A stretch of DNA of 64,000 nucleotides from Marinobacter excellens HL-55. GTDB taxonomy: Bacteria > Pseudomonadota > Gammaproteobacteria > Pseudomonadales > Oleiphilaceae. Below are positions 46,221 to 56,540 of this stretch, piece after piece. Positions within the stretch are counted from its first letter, which is position 1. Each line of letters starts with the position of its first letter. A program made the position numbers and the translations under genes. Where the stretch lies: positions 1-64,000 of the forward strand of contig LJZQ01000012.1 in the NCBI GenBank assembly GCA_001314845.1, written 5' to 3'. The notes under the pieces are model-generated. The model ran no database searches. It was given only the letters and a program-made list of their open reading frames with translations, and was not told the DNA's origin.

Positions 46221-47102
46221 ATGACAGCATTGAACGAAGGCTGGTTTACCGAGGTGTTCCAGGACCAGGGCACGGCTTTTTCCTTGCAGGTAAAGGCCAA
46301 GCTTCACGAGGAGCAGACCCCGTTCCAGAAGCTGGAGATATACCAGACCGAAACGTTCGGAAACCTGATGGTCCTGGACGGCTGCGTGATGCTGACCACC
46401 CGGGACAATTTTCTGTACCACGAGATGATGACCCATCCCGCGCTGTTCACCCATAAAAACCCGAAAAAAGTGGTGATCGTGGGCGGCGGCGACTGCGGCA
46501 CCCTCAAAGAAGTGCTCAAGCACCCGGACGTGGAAGAAGCCTGGCAGGTGGAAATCGACGAGCGGGTCACCCGCATGTCCGAAAAGTACTTTCCCGAACT
46601 GTGTGATGCCAACGACGACCCACGGGCCAACTTTTTCTTTGGCGACGGAATTGCCTGGATGCGGGAGGTTGAGCCAGGAAGTGTCGACCTGATTATCATC
46701 GACAGTACCGACCCGGTCGGTCCGGCCGAAGGCCTGTTTGCTCTGGACTTCTATCGGGATGCCATGGCGGCTCTGCGTGAGGGCGGGATTATTGTTCAGC
46801 AGAGTGAGTCGCCCTTACTGCACACCGAGACCATCATCAAGAACATTCACAGCGACATGTACAAGGCTGGATTTGGGCATGTGCAGACTTTGCCTTTCCC
46901 GCAACCGGTGTACCCCACTGGCTGGTGGAGCTGCACCATGGGCAGCAAGCACAATCCGCTGAAGTATTTCCGTGAAGATGATGCCAACAATCGCCCGTTC
47001 GTGACCCGCTATTACAACGCGGGCGTTCATCACGGTGCGTTGGCAATGCCACAGTTCATGGTCGATGCCCTTGAAGATGAGGTGCGGCCAGAAGAGGGCT
47101 GA
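46221..47102 (+). CDS. speE: Spermidine synthase
   Basis: Transfers aminopropyl from decarboxylated SAM to putrescine. The protein has 293 residues from the ATG at 46221, which follows GGGAG by six bases. Conserved pieces are LMVLDGCVMLTTRDNFLYHE, the SAM motif VVIVGGGDCGTLKEVLKH and the catalytic aspartate in LIIIDSTDPVGPAEGLF. Earlier in-frame ATGs lie in the speA-speE promoter gap. Decarboxylated SAM needs SpeD, which is not in the window. Confidence 0.96.
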   Translation: MTALNEGWFTEVFQDQGTAFSLQVKAKLHEEQTPFQKLEIYQTETFGNLMVLDGCVMLTTRDNFLYHEMMTHPALFTHKNPKKVVIVGGGDCGTLKEVLKHPDVEEAWQVEIDERVTRMSEKYFPELCDANDDPRANFFFGDGIAWMREVEPGSVDLIIIDSTDPVGPAEGLFALDFYRDAMAALREGGIIVQQSESPLLHTETIIKNIHSDMYKAGFGHVQTLPFPQPVYPTGWWSCTMGSKHNPLKYFREDDANNRPFVTRYYNAGVHHGALAMPQFMVDALEDEVRPEEG

Positions 47103-47122
47103 TGGCAAGCTTTTAAAACTAC

Positions 47123-47158
47123 AAACAACAAGGGCGCCCATGGGCGCCCTTGTTGTTT
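47123..47158. terminator. Long palindromic bidirectional terminator
   Basis: A perfect 18-bp palindrome centred at 47140/47141, with GGGCGCCCA abutting TGGGCGCCC and flanking A-run and T-run. It sits between the convergent speE and amtB genes and can act on both transcripts. Confidence 0.92.
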
Positions 47159-47176
47159 TATCTTGTCAGAGCAATG

Positions 47177-48424
47177 TTACTGCTTGCTGCTGACAAACTC
47201 CGGATAGGCTTCCATACCACACTCAGAGTAATCAACACCTTCGTACTCGTCCTCTTCGGAAACTCGAATGCCCATGACAGCCTTGAGGATACCCCAGACG
47301 ATCAGACTGGCACCAAATACCCAGACGAAGATGGTCAGGGCGCCGATGATCTGGCCGCTGAAGCTGGAATCGCCGTTGGTGATTGGCACCAGCAGCAGGC
47401 CGAGCAGACCGCAAACACCGTGAACAGAGATGGCACCAACGGGGTCGTCAATGCGCAGCTTGTCCAGAGTGACGATGCTCATGACCACCAGCAGACCGCC
47501 AAACGCACCGAAAACGGTCGCCAACAGTGGAGTCGGCGTGTCCGGGCCGGCAGTGATGGTCACCAGGCCGGCCAGCGCGCCGTTCAACAGCATGGTCAGG
47601 TCGGCTTTGCCGAACATGAGGCGGGCCAGAATCAGGGCCGCGAGACCGCCGCCAGCTGCTGCCGCGTTAGTGTTCATGAACACAATGGCGACGTCGTTAG
47701 CGGATTCTGCGCTCGCAGTGGCCAGGACTGAGCCACCGTTGAAGCCGAACCAGCCCATCCACAGGATGAACGTACCCAGTGTGGCCAGCGGCAGGTTGGC
47801 ACCAGGGATGGCGCGAATTTCGCCATTCGGGCCGTACTTACCTTTACGTGCGCCCAGTAGAAGTACGCCAGCCAAAGCGGCTGCAGCGCCGGCCATGTGC
47901 ACGATGCCAGAACCTGCAAAGTCGCTGAAGCCCAGATCGCCGAGGTTGTACATGCCGAAGACATCCGCCCCGCCCCAGGTCCATGCGCCTTCCATCGGGT
48001 AGATGAAACCGGTCATGACCACGGCGAAGACAAGGAATGCCCAAAGCTTCATACGCTCAGCTACTGCACCGGATACGATGGACATGGCAGTAGCCACGAA
48101 CACGACTTGGAAAAAGAAGTCTGATGATGGTGCATAGGTCGATGCGGCTTCATAGACAAAGCCTTCTTCAACACCTATGTCCTTAATACCGCTTAGGAAG
48201 ATGCCGCCGCCATACATGATGGCGTAGCCGCAAACCATGTACATAGTGCAGGCAACAGCGTACAGGGCGACGTTTTTAGTCAGGATTTCAGTCGTGTTTT
48301 TAGAGCGTACTAGGCCAGCTTCGAGCATGGCAAAGCCAGCTGCCATCCACATGACCAATGCGCCACAAACAAGGAAGTAAAATGTATCTAGTGCAAACTG
48401 TATCTCAAAGACAGTGCTTTCCAT
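47177..48424 (-). CDS. amtB: Ammonium transporter AmtB
   Basis: Trimeric inner-membrane ammonium channel, 415 residues with about eleven hydrophobic helices. The signature region shows ALVMWMAAGFAMLEAGLVRS, DFAGSGIVHMAGAAAALAGV with the first pore histidine, and ISVHGVCGLLGLLLVP with the second. The ATG at 48424 follows GGAGG by seven bases. The C-terminal tail would bind the PII protein encoded just upstream. The glnK-amtB operon is expressed under nitrogen limitation. Confidence 0.96.
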   Translation of the reverse strand: MESTVFEIQFALDTFYFLVCGALVMWMAAGFAMLEAGLVRSKNTTEILTKNVALYAVACTMYMVCGYAIMYGGGIFLSGIKDIGVEEGFVYEAASTYAPSSDFFFQVVFVATAMSIVSGAVAERMKLWAFLVFAVVMTGFIYPMEGAWTWGGADVFGMYNLGDLGFSDFAGSGIVHMAGAAAALAGVLLLGARKGKYGPNGEIRAIPGANLPLATLGTFILWMGWFGFNGGSVLATASAESANDVAIVFMNTNAAAAGGGLAALILARLMFGKADLTMLLNGALAGLVTITAGPDTPTPLLATVFGAFGGLLVVMSIVTLDKLRIDDPVGAISVHGVCGLLGLLLVPITNGDSSFSGQIIGALTIFVWVFGASLIVWGILKAVMGIRVSEEDEYEGVDYSECGMEAYPEFVSSKQ

Positions 48425-48495
48425 AGGAGGCCCTCCGCACAAGGCTCTTAGGTTATAAGTTTTTTGCGTTGGCTAGTTGCCAGGTCAGTCTGGTG

Positions 48496-48925
<430 letters not shown>

Positions 48926-48945
48926 GGATTGCGTACGAGAGCTTT

Positions 48946-48961
48946 AGCATCGGGTGTGCCA
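48946..48961 (-). promoter_or_regulatory. Sigma-54 promoter of glnK-amtB
   Basis: The minus strand reads TGGCACACCCGATGCT. Against TGGCACG-N4-TTGCW it keeps the invariant GG and GC with exact spacing and misses two less constrained positions. It is about 112 bases upstream of the glnK ATG. Nitrogen-controlled RpoN/NtrC transcription is well known for this operon. Confidence 0.82.
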
Positions 48962-49003
48962 ACGCAAAAAAAATGTTTAAAAACAGTGTGTTGTGTATTG
49001 TCC

Positions 49004-49018
49004 GCGCCAGAATGGCGC
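49004..49018. promoter_or_regulatory. NtrC-like enhancer site upstream of glnK
   Basis: GCGCC-AGAAT-GGCGC is a dyad with the spacing of the NtrC site GCACC-N5-GGTGC, with a single changed base in each arm. Its centre is about 75 bases upstream of the start inferred from the sigma-54 promoter. Confidence 0.55.
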
Positions 49019-49037
49019 AATAAGCTGCACCATAACA

Positions 49038-49050
49038 GGGCGCTGCGCCC
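49038..49050. promoter_or_regulatory. Second dyad in the glnK control region
   Basis: GGGCGC-T-GCGCCC, next to a GCACC half-site at 49027-49031. It may form part of a tandem NtrC enhancer. The remaining bases to 49218 hold the unresolved ubiK promoter, and I see no gene in that part. Confidence 0.4.
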
Positions 49051-49218
49051 AATCTTGTATCAAAACAGAGCATGGCCGGGCATCAGGCCGAAGCCATTAT
49101 AATGCTGACCGGGCACAGTATGGCAGGGGCAGCGGTGTGATACACTCCCGTAAGTATTGTTAGCGGCATGGCCAATGGTCTGATCTTGCCGGGAAACTGA
49201 TTTTTGGAGAGGTGTCAC

Positions 49219-49470
49219 ATGAAAGGCCCACAAGATTTTTTTGCTCAGTTGCAGGGTCAGTTTGGCCAGTTTGTTCCGGATATGGCCCGGGCTGCGAAAG
49301 ACGATTTCGAGGCTCAGGCTCGGGCAACCGTGATGACCGTTCTGTCAAAGCTGGAGTTGGTCACCCGTGAAGAATTCGATGCCCAGCAAGCGGTCTTGAT
49401 GAAAACTCGTGAAAAGGTCGAAGCACTCGAAAAGCGCGTTGCCGATCTGGAGAAGTTGATCCAGTCGTGA
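49219..49470 (+). CDS. ubiK: Ubiquinone biosynthesis accessory factor UbiK (YqiC-like)
   Basis: An 83-residue trimeric coiled-coil protein that assists the aerobic ubiquinone complex with UbiJ (family knowledge). The N-terminal amphipathic part reads GPQDFFAQLQGQFGQFVPD, and the C-terminal heptads run through LVTREEFDAQQAVLMKTREK and VEALEKRVADLEKL, which is typical. The ATG at 49219 follows GGAGAGG. comM follows on the same strand 72 bases downstream. Confidence 0.92.
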   Translation: MKGPQDFFAQLQGQFGQFVPDMARAAKDDFEAQARATVMTVLSKLELVTREEFDAQQAVLMKTREKVEALEKRVADLEKLIQS

Positions 49471-49542
49471 TCTGCTGATCGGGCCCGAGCGCAGGATGCG
49501 CATTGCGGGCCCCATACTGAAACATTGCCAAGGAAGGTTGTC

Positions 49543-51075
49543 ATGCTTGCTGTTGTCCATTCCCGTGCCATTATTGGCGTCTCTGCTCCTGCGGTTACTG
49601 TCGAGGTGCACCTGTCCGGTGGGTTGCCGGCTCTTTCAATCGTTGGCTTGCCTGAAACCGGCGTGCGGGAGAGCAAAGACCGGGTGCGCAGCGCCCTGCT
49701 GAATGCGGGTTTCGAATTCCCCGCCCGCCGTATCACCATTAATCTGGCTCCGGCCGATCTGCCCAAAGAGGGCGGTCGTTTCGATTTACCCATTGCCCTT
49801 GGAATTCTGGCGGCCTCTGGCCAAATTCCGGGCGAAAGCCTCAAATACCTCGAGTTTATTGGCGAACTTTCGCTGGATGGCGCGCTGCGGCCGCTCAAAG
49901 GCGTGTTGCCAGCGGTGTTGGCTGCGCGCGAGGCAGGACGATCGCTTTTGCTGCCCCAGGAAAATGCCGAAGAGGCTGCTCTGGCCAGTAATGGCGATGT
50001 ACTTGCGGCCAGCCACATTCTGACGGTATGTGAGCATCTGTCCGGTCGGGCCCGATTGGTACCGCTTGAGCGCGGCGAGTCCGGCGTTGACGCCGGCGCG
50101 GCCGCCGACGCAGCGGATCTGGCCGATGTGCGGGGTCAGCAAGTGCCTCGTCGGGCCTTGGAGGTGGCCGCCGCCGGCGCCCACAATCTTCTGTTTTTTG
50201 GCCCTCCGGGTACCGGCAAGAGCATGTTGGCCAGTCGATTGCCAGGCATTCTGCCGGCTCTCGACGATACATCTGCAATGGAGGTGGCCAGTGTTCATTC
50301 CGTTGCCGGCTTGCCGCTCAAGGCCGGTGGTTGGCGTCAGCCACCGTTCCGCGCGCCTCACCATACCGCCTCAGCGGTCGCCCTCGTGGGCGGTGGCAGC
50401 AGCCCCCGGCCAGGTGAGATCTCCCTCGCTCACAGAGGTGTGCTGTTTCTTGATGAACTTCCAGAATTTGAGCGGCGGGTCCTGGAGGTGCTGCGGGAGC
50501 CCATGGAAACCGGCGAAATTGCCATCAGCCGCGCGGCCCGCCAGGTGACCTTTCCCGCTCGGTTTCAGGTGGTTGCCGCCATGAACCCCTGTCCTTGCGG
50601 TTACAGTGGTCATCCGACCGTCGAGTGCCAGTGCACGCCGCCACAGATTATGCGCTACCGATCAAAGATCTCTGGCCCTTTATTGGACCGTTTTGACCTG
50701 CATGTTGAAGTACCGGTGCAGTCGGGGGCCGTGTTGTTGGGTGCCGGCGAGGCCGGGGAACCCAGCGCCAGCGTGCGGGAACGCGTGCTGCAGGCTAGGG
50801 CCAGGCAGGCGGAGCGGGGTGTTCTGAATGCAGGGCTGGCAGGTCGGGCGCTGGACAATGCCTGTCGGCTTGATGCCGACAGCGAACGATTGCTGTCAAG
50901 CGCCATGGAAAAGCTGGGCTTGTCTGCCCGGGCCTTGCACCGGATTTTGCGGGTTGCGCGAACCCTGGCCGATCTCGAAGGGCAGGCAGTGCTGGGCCGA
51001 AGTCACCTGGTGGAGGCGCTGGGCTATCGGCAACTGGACCGTCAGCATGGTCATAATTCGGTGGTCTCCTCCTGA
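49543..51075 (+). CDS. comM: ComM/YifB magnesium-chelatase-like AAA+ ATPase
   Basis: A 510-residue hexameric helicase-like protein that promotes branch migration in natural transformation. The N-terminal ChlI-type domain has GLPALSIVGLPETGVRESKD. The AAA+ core has Walker A GPPGTGKSML (about 224), Walker B VLFLDELPEF and the arginine-rich ISRAARQVTFPA. A four-cysteine cluster follows in NPCPCGYSGHPTVECQC, and the C-terminal domain has ALHRILRVARTLADLEG. The ATG at 49543 follows AAGGAAGG. It is compatible with transformation ability, especially with the PilT/PilU motors at 61-63 kb. Confidence 0.95.
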   Translation: MLAVVHSRAIIGVSAPAVTVEVHLSGGLPALSIVGLPETGVRESKDRVRSALLNAGFEFPARRITINLAPADLPKEGGRFDLPIALGILAASGQIPGESLKYLEFIGELSLDGALRPLKGVLPAVLAAREAGRSLLLPQENAEEAALASNGDVLAASHILTVCEHLSGRARLVPLERGESGVDAGAAADAADLADVRGQQVPRRALEVAAAGAHNLLFFGPPGTGKSMLASRLPGILPALDDTSAMEVASVHSVAGLPLKAGGWRQPPFRAPHHTASAVALVGGGSSPRPGEISLAHRGVLFLDELPEFERRVLEVLREPMETGEIAISRAARQVTFPARFQVVAAMNPCPCGYSGHPTVECQCTPPQIMRYRSKISGPLLDRFDLHVEVPVQSGAVLLGAGEAGEPSASVRERVLQARARQAERGVLNAGLAGRALDNACRLDADSERLLSSAMEKLGLSARALHRILRVARTLADLEGQAVLGRSHLVEALGYRQLDRQHGHNSVVSS

Positions 51076-51147
51076 ACCGGCGGACTCTGGTAAACTGGTT
51101 GGCAAGATTTCGATAATCAGATCCGTATTGACGGTTGAGGACAACAG

Positions 51148-51873
51148 ATGACTGACCAGAATGAGACCCCCGATGCCTCCGGAGATAATCCGGTCACGAC
51201 CCGCCGCGGTGTGCGCAGTTTTGTGCTGCGCCAGGGCCGGATGACCGAGGGTCAGAAAAAAGCCTACGACCGTAGCTGGCCAAAGTACGGCCTGAGCCGG
51301 GACAACGGTATGATTGATCCCCGGGAGGTGTTTGGCCGGGACAACATGCTCAATCTTGAAATCGGTTTTGGCATGGGCAAGTCGCTGGCGGACATGGCCG
51401 AGGCGGCCCCGGAGCAGGATTTTATTGGCGTTGAGGTGCACTTGCCCGGTGTGGGTGCTCTGCTGAAGGAAGTGGAAGACCGGGGATTAGAGAATGTTCG
51501 CGTTTACAGTATTGATGCCAATGACGTCATTGATCTGTGCCTGCCGGATGCCAGCCTGGACCGGGTGATGGTGTTCTTCCCGGACCCGTGGCACAAAAAG
51601 AAGCACAACAAGCGGCGCTTGATCCAGCATGAATTTGTTCAGCGAATCCGTCATAAGTTGCGGGTTGGCGGCATTCTGCACTTGGCCACGGATTGGGAGA
51701 ATTACGCGGAACATATGATGGAAGTGATGGCAGACTCTGAAGGCTTTGCCAACACCCAGGAAGAGGGTGGCTTCTCACCGCGTCCGGATGAGCGGCCGAT
51801 CACCAAGTTTGAAAAGCGGGGTGAAAAACTGGGTCACGGTGTGTGGGACTTGTTGTTCTACCGCACGAACTGA
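51148..51873 (+). CDS. trmB: tRNA (guanine-N7)-methyltransferase
   Basis: Methylates G46 of tRNA using SAM, 241 residues. The SAM site is [16 protein letters not shown], then [16 protein letters not shown], and the catalytic [20 protein letters not shown] follows. The C-terminal [19 protein letters not shown] is a family hallmark. It has its own start after GAGGACAAC and a short spacer. It is convergent with the membrane-protein gene downstream. Confidence 0.96.
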   Translation: MTDQNETPDASGDNPVTTRRGVRSFVLRQGRMTEGQKKAYDRSWPKYGLSRDNGMIDPREVFGRDNMLNLEIGFGMGKSLADMAEAAPEQDFIGVEVHLPGVGALLKEVEDRGLENVRVYSIDANDVIDLCLPDASLDRVMVFFPDPWHKKKHNKRRLIQHEFVQRIRHKLRVGGILHLATDWENYAEHMMEVMADSEGFANTQEEGGFSPRPDERPITKFEKRGEKLGHGVWDLLFYRTN

Positions 51874-51912
51874 TGCCTTGCGCGGTCGCCCTCTCAGGTT
51901 TACCAGAATAGG

Positions 51913-52458
51913 TTAATGGCTGAGAGGGTGCCTCCGGGCAGCTCGAATTATGACCAGCCCGGCTATGCCCAGCACAAGCCCGGTGAGCTTAACCAGGGTC
52001 AGAATGGTGGCGGTCACGCTCATGGAGTCTGTGGGTGGGCTCAGGTTGTTCAGCAACACGATATTCTCTGCAACATCGCTCACCCCGGCAATCACAAAAA
52101 GCAAACGCACCCAACGGGCAATCATCCGCTCCCGAATGCCTGGCCGGTCCCGGGTGAAGTGCCTGGTCAATTGCAGCAGGGCGGCCAGGTAGGCGAGGAT
52201 AAACAGAAAATCCACCCACAAAGACAGATGCGCCCAGATCAACCCGCCGTCACGCCAGCTCCGGATGATGGTGTAAGCCTGTTCAGCCGTGCCGGCCAGT
52301 TGGAAGCTGACGATGCCCTGTGGCGCAGATCCGGTTTTCAGTTGAAAGTTGATAGCCATCAGCACCAGAAACAACCCGATGGACACCACGAAAGAAATTT
52401 TCATGGGCAAGCGCATGGCGTGGTGCCGGGGCGATTGAGACGGCTGAGCTGAGTCCAT
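51913..52458 (-). CDS. Four-helix membrane protein of unknown function
   Basis: A 181-residue inner-membrane protein with four predicted segments: FVVSIGLFLVLMAINF, LWVDFLFILAYLAALLQL, VRLLFVIAGVSDVAENIVLL and LVKLTGLVLGIAGLVII. The loop between the first two (about 55 residues) is likely periplasmic. I do not recognise the family. The start ATG overlaps the hemW stop (TGATG), so it is translated from the hemW transcript and is the last gene of the metX-to-hemW operon. Confidence 0.8.
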   Translation of the reverse strand: MDSAQPSQSPRHHAMRLPMKISFVVSIGLFLVLMAINFQLKTGSAPQGIVSFQLAGTAEQAYTIIRSWRDGGLIWAHLSLWVDFLFILAYLAALLQLTRHFTRDRPGIRERMIARWVRLLFVIAGVSDVAENIVLLNNLSPPTDSMSVTATILTLVKLTGLVLGIAGLVIIRAARRHPLSH

Positions 52459-53606
52459 CACAGAAAGTGTTCCAGCAAGCTGTTCAGATAACGCTGACCC
52501 TGCTCCGTCGCCTGAATCCGATCGGGGGTCAACAAGCATTTGTCGCGTAACGTTTGAAGTTGTACCGCAACTGACGACAAGGGTAAACCTGTACGCATAG
52601 GGTATATGTGTTCCGGGGCGCCCTGCTTCAGTCGCAATGCGTTCATCATGAACTCCAACGGTCGCTCCTCCAGTGCAATACACTCGCTGCCGGCGGTTCG
52701 GGAACCGATGCGTTTCAGGTAGGCTTCCGGTTGACGGGTCTTCCAGTAACGCCGAATTTGCCCGTCGGCCAGGCTGACCTTGCCATGGCCACCGGCACCC
52801 AGGGCCAGATAGTCTCCGAACATCCAGTAATTCAGATTGTGACGACTTTCGGAGCCGGCCAGGCTCCAGGCCGATACTTCATAATCGCTGAAACCTGAGG
52901 CTCGTAGTAAGTTCCCGCCCTGCTGATAGATGTCCCAAAGCCGCTCATCGTCGGGCAAATCCGGAGGTCGAGAAAAAAACTCGGTGTTCGGTTCAATGGT
53001 TAACTGATACCAGGATAAGTGGGCGGGCTGGTGAGCAAGGGCTTCGCGCAGATCGGCCAAAGCCTGCTCAGGTGTCTGGCCGGGCAGCCCGTGCATTAAA
53101 TCGATGTTGAAGTTGTCAAACCCGGCCGAACGAGCCGCCTTAATGGCTTGATGTGCCATGGACTCATCATGAATGCGGCCCAGTGCTTTGAGCTGCTCGG
53201 GCTGGAAGCTTTGCACGCCAATCGACAATCGGTTGATGCCGGCTTCACGAAAACTGTCAAAGCGACCGGCCTCGAGTGTGCCGGGGTTGGCTTCGAGTGT
53301 GATTTCGGCGTCGGTTGCGAAGGCCAATCGCTGGCGCAATTGCTGGAAAAGCTGGTGGTAAAAGTGGCCGCTCATGAGTGAGGGCGTTCCGCCGCCCACG
53401 AACACACTTTCAATCGGGCGATCGCGAACAAAACCGAGGTCATGATCAAGATCTTCCAGCAGGGCGTCCAGATAAGCGCTTTCTGGAATGTCGCCCCGGA
53501 TGGCGTGGGAGTTGAAGTCGCAGTAGGGGCACTTGCGCACACACCAGGGTACGTGGATGTAGAGGCTTAGCGGCGGAGACACCGGCGAAACCGAAGCCGT
53601 TGCCAT
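52458..53606 (-). CDS. hemW: HemW, radical SAM haem chaperone
   Basis: A 382-residue radical SAM protein formerly called anaerobic coproporphyrinogen oxidase. The cluster motif is VPWCVRKCPYCDFNSH, followed by ESVFVGGGTPSLM and the HemW-typical SIGVQSFQPEQLKALGR. It lacks features needed for true HemN oxidase activity and is thought to deliver haem (family knowledge). It follows rdgB by four bases. Its stop overlaps the start of the membrane-protein gene. Confidence 0.94.
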   Translation of the reverse strand: MATASVSPVSPPLSLYIHVPWCVRKCPYCDFNSHAIRGDIPESAYLDALLEDLDHDLGFVRDRPIESVFVGGGTPSLMSGHFYHQLFQQLRQRLAFATDAEITLEANPGTLEAGRFDSFREAGINRLSIGVQSFQPEQLKALGRIHDESMAHQAIKAARSAGFDNFNIDLMHGLPGQTPEQALADLREALAHQPAHLSWYQLTIEPNTEFFSRPPDLPDDERLWDIYQQGGNLLRASGFSDYEVSAWSLAGSESRHNLNYWMFGDYLALGAGGHGKVSLADGQIRRYWKTRQPEAYLKRIGSRTAGSECIALEERPLEFMMNALRLKQGAPEHIYPMRTGLPLSSVAVQLQTLRDKCLLTPDRIQATEQGQRYLNSLLEHFL

Positions 53607-53610
53607 GCCC

Positions 53611-54219
53611 TCAGCGCTCCTGCCGGAGCTGTTCCAGTAGGCCGGCCAGGGCGCGTCCGCGGTGGCTGATTTTACCTTTTTGCTCGCGCGTCAGCTCAGC
53701 GGCGCTGCAATTGTATTCCGGTGACAGAAACACCGGATCATAGCCAAAACCCCCGTCGCCCTGTGGGCTGGTCAAAATCTGACCGGGCCAGCGACCGTGA
53801 CTGATGATCGGGGTTGGGTCATCGGCGTGCCTCAGGTACACCAGGACGCAGTGGAACTGGGCGCTGCGCTGATCTGCGGGCAGCTGGCGCATGGCGGCCA
53901 GCAGGGCCTGAACATTGTCAGCATCGCTGGCGTTGGTGCCAGCGTAGCGAGCCGAGCGCACCCCCGGCTCACCATTCAGGGTATCCACAGCAAGTCCACT
54001 GTCATCAGCCAGCGCGGGCAGCCCCGTCACTCTTGATGCGTGACGGGCTTTCAGAATGGCATTTTCAATAAAGGTGACTGCGGGCTCTTCTGCCTCACCG
54101 ACGCCCAGCTCGCCCTGGGGTACAGGCTCCAGTCCCAGTGGCCTGAGCAGGTCGTTGAACTCAGCGATCTTGCCCTTGTTGTTGCTGGCGATAACGAGTT
54201 GAGTCATGGCGTCAGTCAT
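53611..54219 (-). CDS. rdgB: dITP/XTP pyrophosphatase RdgB
   Basis: House-cleaning enzyme removing dITP and XTP, 202 residues. It has the nucleotide-binding [37 protein letters not shown] with the catalytic aspartate, [12 protein letters not shown] and a C-terminal [11 protein letters not shown]. Its ATG overlaps the DUF4426 stop by eight bases. An alternative ATG is at 54207. Neither has a clear ribosome site, which is consistent with coupling. Confidence 0.95.
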   Translation of the reverse strand: MTDAMTQLVIASNNKGKIAEFNDLLRPLGLEPVPQGELGVGEAEEPAVTFIENAILKARHASRVTGLPALADDSGLAVDTLNGEPGVRSARYAGTNASDADNVQALLAAMRQLPADQRSAQFHCVLVYLRHADDPTPIISHGRWPGQILTSPQGDGGFGYDPVFLSPEYNCSAAELTREQKGKISHRGRALAGLLEQLRQER

Positions 54220-54658
54220 TGAACAATGTGTGGGAAAACCGGACCGGCAGATCCCGATTGTGGCCGGTGGGGCGGGCTTTGATGTTAAAGGTCATCAGGT
54301 CGGCGGTGCGGTACTGGTACTGGGCAATGAAGTAGACCGCATCGCCTTCCTGAATACGCCGGAACGCCAGGAAGTTCACCTGCTGGATATCGTTGGCAAC
54401 CTGGCCCTCAACCTGTCCGCCCACGGGGCGAATCTCGCCATGCTCGCCCTCTGTCATGATCGATATGTTGATGATGCCGATGCTGCGGCTGCGCTGCAGG
54501 TTGTTGGCTCTGGCAACTTCCGGGTCCAGGAAGGTGCTGGGGAAGACACTCCAGTGCACCTTATATTCGCCAAAATCCTTCTCTCCGGCATGGGCCTGAG
54601 CCAGGATCAGAAGTCCGAAGGCCAGGGTAAGAAACTGTGTGATGGACCGAGCGATCAT
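54212..54658 (-). CDS. DUF4426 family secreted protein
   Basis: A 148-residue protein with a Sec signal peptide ([19 protein letters not shown]) and a mature domain starting [20 protein letters not shown]. It matches the DUF4426 family that sits between metW and rdgB in pseudomonads. Function unknown. The ATG at 54658 overlaps the metW stop as ATGA. The longer open frame upstream lies within metW and is not used. Confidence 0.88.
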   Translation of the reverse strand: MIARSITQFLTLAFGLLILAQAHAGEKDFGEYKVHWSVFPSTFLDPEVARANNLQRSRSIGIINISIMTEGEHGEIRPVGGQVEGQVANDIQQVNFLAFRRIQEGDAVYFIAQYQYRTADLMTFNIKARPTGHNRDLPVRFSHTLFND

Positions 54659-55260
54659 GATGCGTTCTCCCGTGTGATGCGATAGATGGCAATTTCCCCC
54701 AACAGGTTTGGCCACAACCTGGCCAGCCAGCTGTTCTGATGCTGGCCGTCCACAACCCGACGGCTCTTTATCCGAATGCCTTTTTGTCGGCACAGCGCTT
54801 CAAAATCCTTGAAGGTACACAACCGAATATTGGGGGTGTTGTACCATTTATACGGAAGCGCGTCGGATTCGGGCATACGACCTTTCAAAGCCAGCCCCCA
54901 ACGCAAGCGCCAATGGGCAAAGTTCGGGAAGGTGACAATGCCCTCACGGCCAACCCGAAGCATCTCTTCAATGACCTTGTCCGGGCGACGAACCGCCTGT
55001 AATGCCTGGGTCATCAGGACAACGTCGAACATGCCGTCATCAAAGTTATCCAGCCCCTGGGTGTCCAGATTCTGCTCGATAACGCTGACGCCGCGGCCCA
55101 TGCAGGTGGTGATGTGGTCTGGATTGATCTCCAGGCCGAAGCCGGTCGCGCCGCGCTCGCGCTGAAGGAAATCAAGCAGCGTGCCATTGCCGCAGCCCAG
55201 ATCCAGCACATGGTTGCCGGGTTGAACCCACTGTTGAATGATCTCAAGGTCTGGCCTCAT
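54655..55260 (-). CDS. metW: MetW methionine biosynthesis protein
   Basis: A 201-residue methyltransferase-fold protein with SAM-type motif [16 protein letters not shown], then [20 protein letters not shown] and the MetW-typical [20 protein letters not shown]. It works with MetX in homoserine acylation, where it is required for activity in several proteobacteria (family knowledge). It overlaps metX by four bases upstream and the DUF4426 gene by four downstream. Confidence 0.95.
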   Translation of the reverse strand: MRPDLEIIQQWVQPGNHVLDLGCGNGTLLDFLQRERGATGFGLEINPDHITTCMGRGVSVIEQNLDTQGLDNFDDGMFDVVLMTQALQAVRRPDKVIEEMLRVGREGIVTFPNFAHWRLRWGLALKGRMPESDALPYKWYNTPNIRLCTFKDFEALCRQKGIRIKSRRVVDGQHQNSWLARLWPNLLGEIAIYRITRENAS

Positions 55261-56405
55261 GCGCCCACCTCCCGTGCCACTCGGTCCAGGTAGGCGGTAA
55301 AGATATCCGTGTACCTGGGCGTGGGGATCAAAAACGCATCATGCCCCCAGGGGGCGTCTATTTCGGCGTAACTGACTTTTTTGCGGGCCTGAATCATGGC
55401 GTTCACCATTTCTTCCGAACGGGCCGGGGTAAAGCGCCAGTCGGTACTGAATGATAGCACCAGAAATTCGCACTGAGCAGGCGCCAGTGCCTTGGCAAGA
55501 TCGCCGCCGGCTGCGTAGGCCGGGTCGAAGTAGTCGAGGGCGCGGGTCATCAGCAAATACGTGTTGGCGTCGAAGATTTCCGAGAAACGTTCACCCTGAT
55601 AGCGCAGGTAGCTTTCAACCTGGAATTCCGCATCAAAGCCGAATTTGTAGGCCTCTTCCCGCAATTCCCGACCAAACTTTTCACCCATGGAGGCGTCCGA
55701 CAGGTAGGTGATGTGGCCAACCATTCTGGCCAGCATCAAGCCCCGGCGTGGCAAGGCTCCAAAGTCCTGATAGCGGCCATCATGAAACTCCCGGTCTGAG
55801 GTAATGGCCTGGCGCGCGACCTCGTTAAAGGCGATGTTCTGAGCGCTGAGTCTGGGTGTGGATGCTATGACCAGCGCGTGGCGCAGGCGCTCCGGGTAGT
55901 CGAGGCTCCATTGCAGGGCTTGCATTCCACCCAGAGAGCCGCCTATCACCGCGGCCCACTGTTGAATGCCCAGCCGGTCGGCAAGGCGGGCCTGGCTTTT
56001 CACCCAGTCGGCCACGGTGATGACCGGAAAGTCAGGGCCGTAAGGTTTGCCGGTGGACGGGTTGATGGAGCTCGGCCCGGTGCTGCCATGGCAGCCGCCA
56101 AGGTTGTTCAGGCTCACCACGAAAAAACGATGGGTGTCGACGGGCTTGCCGGGGCCGATGCAGCTGTCCCACCAACCAGGTTTTCGCTCGTCCATGGAGT
56201 GATAGCCAGCAGCATGGTGGTGGCCGCTCAAGGCGTGGCAGATCAGCACGGCATTGCTGGCATCGGCATTCAGCGTGCCATAGGTTTCTACCACCAGATC
56301 ATAGCGCTCTAGAGACTGGCCGCAGGCCAGTTCGATAGGCTCATCAAAAGGGATGGTTTGCGGGCTTACTAAGCCCACGGAATCCGAGGGCAGGGAATCA
56401 GGCAT
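55257..56405 (-). CDS. metX: Homoserine O-acyltransferase
   Basis: First committed enzyme of methionine synthesis, 382 residues, alpha/beta-hydrolase fold. The nucleophile serine is in [20 protein letters not shown], the aspartate lies in [16 protein letters not shown] and the histidine in [10 protein letters not shown]. The N-terminal [12 protein letters not shown] and [15 protein letters not shown] shape the acyl pocket. MetX enzymes of this branch can be acetyl- or succinyl-transferases and I cannot decide which. It is the first gene of a six-gene, tightly overlapping operon. Confidence 0.95.
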   Translation of the reverse strand: MPDSLPSDSVGLVSPQTIPFDEPIELACGQSLERYDLVVETYGTLNADASNAVLICHALSGHHHAAGYHSMDERKPGWWDSCIGPGKPVDTHRFFVVSLNNLGGCHGSTGPSSINPSTGKPYGPDFPVITVADWVKSQARLADRLGIQQWAAVIGGSLGGMQALQWSLDYPERLRHALVIASTPRLSAQNIAFNEVARQAITSDREFHDGRYQDFGALPRRGLMLARMVGHITYLSDASMGEKFGRELREEAYKFGFDAEFQVESYLRYQGERFSEIFDANTYLLMTRALDYFDPAYAAGGDLAKALAPAQCEFLVLSFSTDWRFTPARSEEMVNAMIQARKKVSYAEIDAPWGHDAFLIPTPRYTDIFTAYLDRVAREVGA

Positions 56406-56540
56406 GGGTGTGATGAGTTCCTGGTCCGGTCCACAAGTGTCTGGCCACAGGCCAGGAATTGTGCGGGAGTTCGCGACAACGTTGCAGTTTAAAGGGGGGT
56501 GGGGGGTTGCTGCAACCGGTGCGTGTCCGACTTGAGAGGT

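Noticed and set aside
48421..48435. GGAGG-C-CCTCC repeat at the amtB ribosome site as a translation switch
   Set aside because: A one-base loop cannot form a hairpin. The symmetry is probably chance around a strong ribosome site.
51889..51928. CCCTCTCAG/CTGAGAGGG inverted repeat as terminator between trmB and the membrane-protein gene
   Set aside because: The loop is 22 bases, no T-run follows, and the right arm is inside the coding frame.
56406..56540. SAM-responsive riboswitch before metX
   Set aside because: I could not find the helices or conserved core of any SAM riboswitch class on the minus strand.
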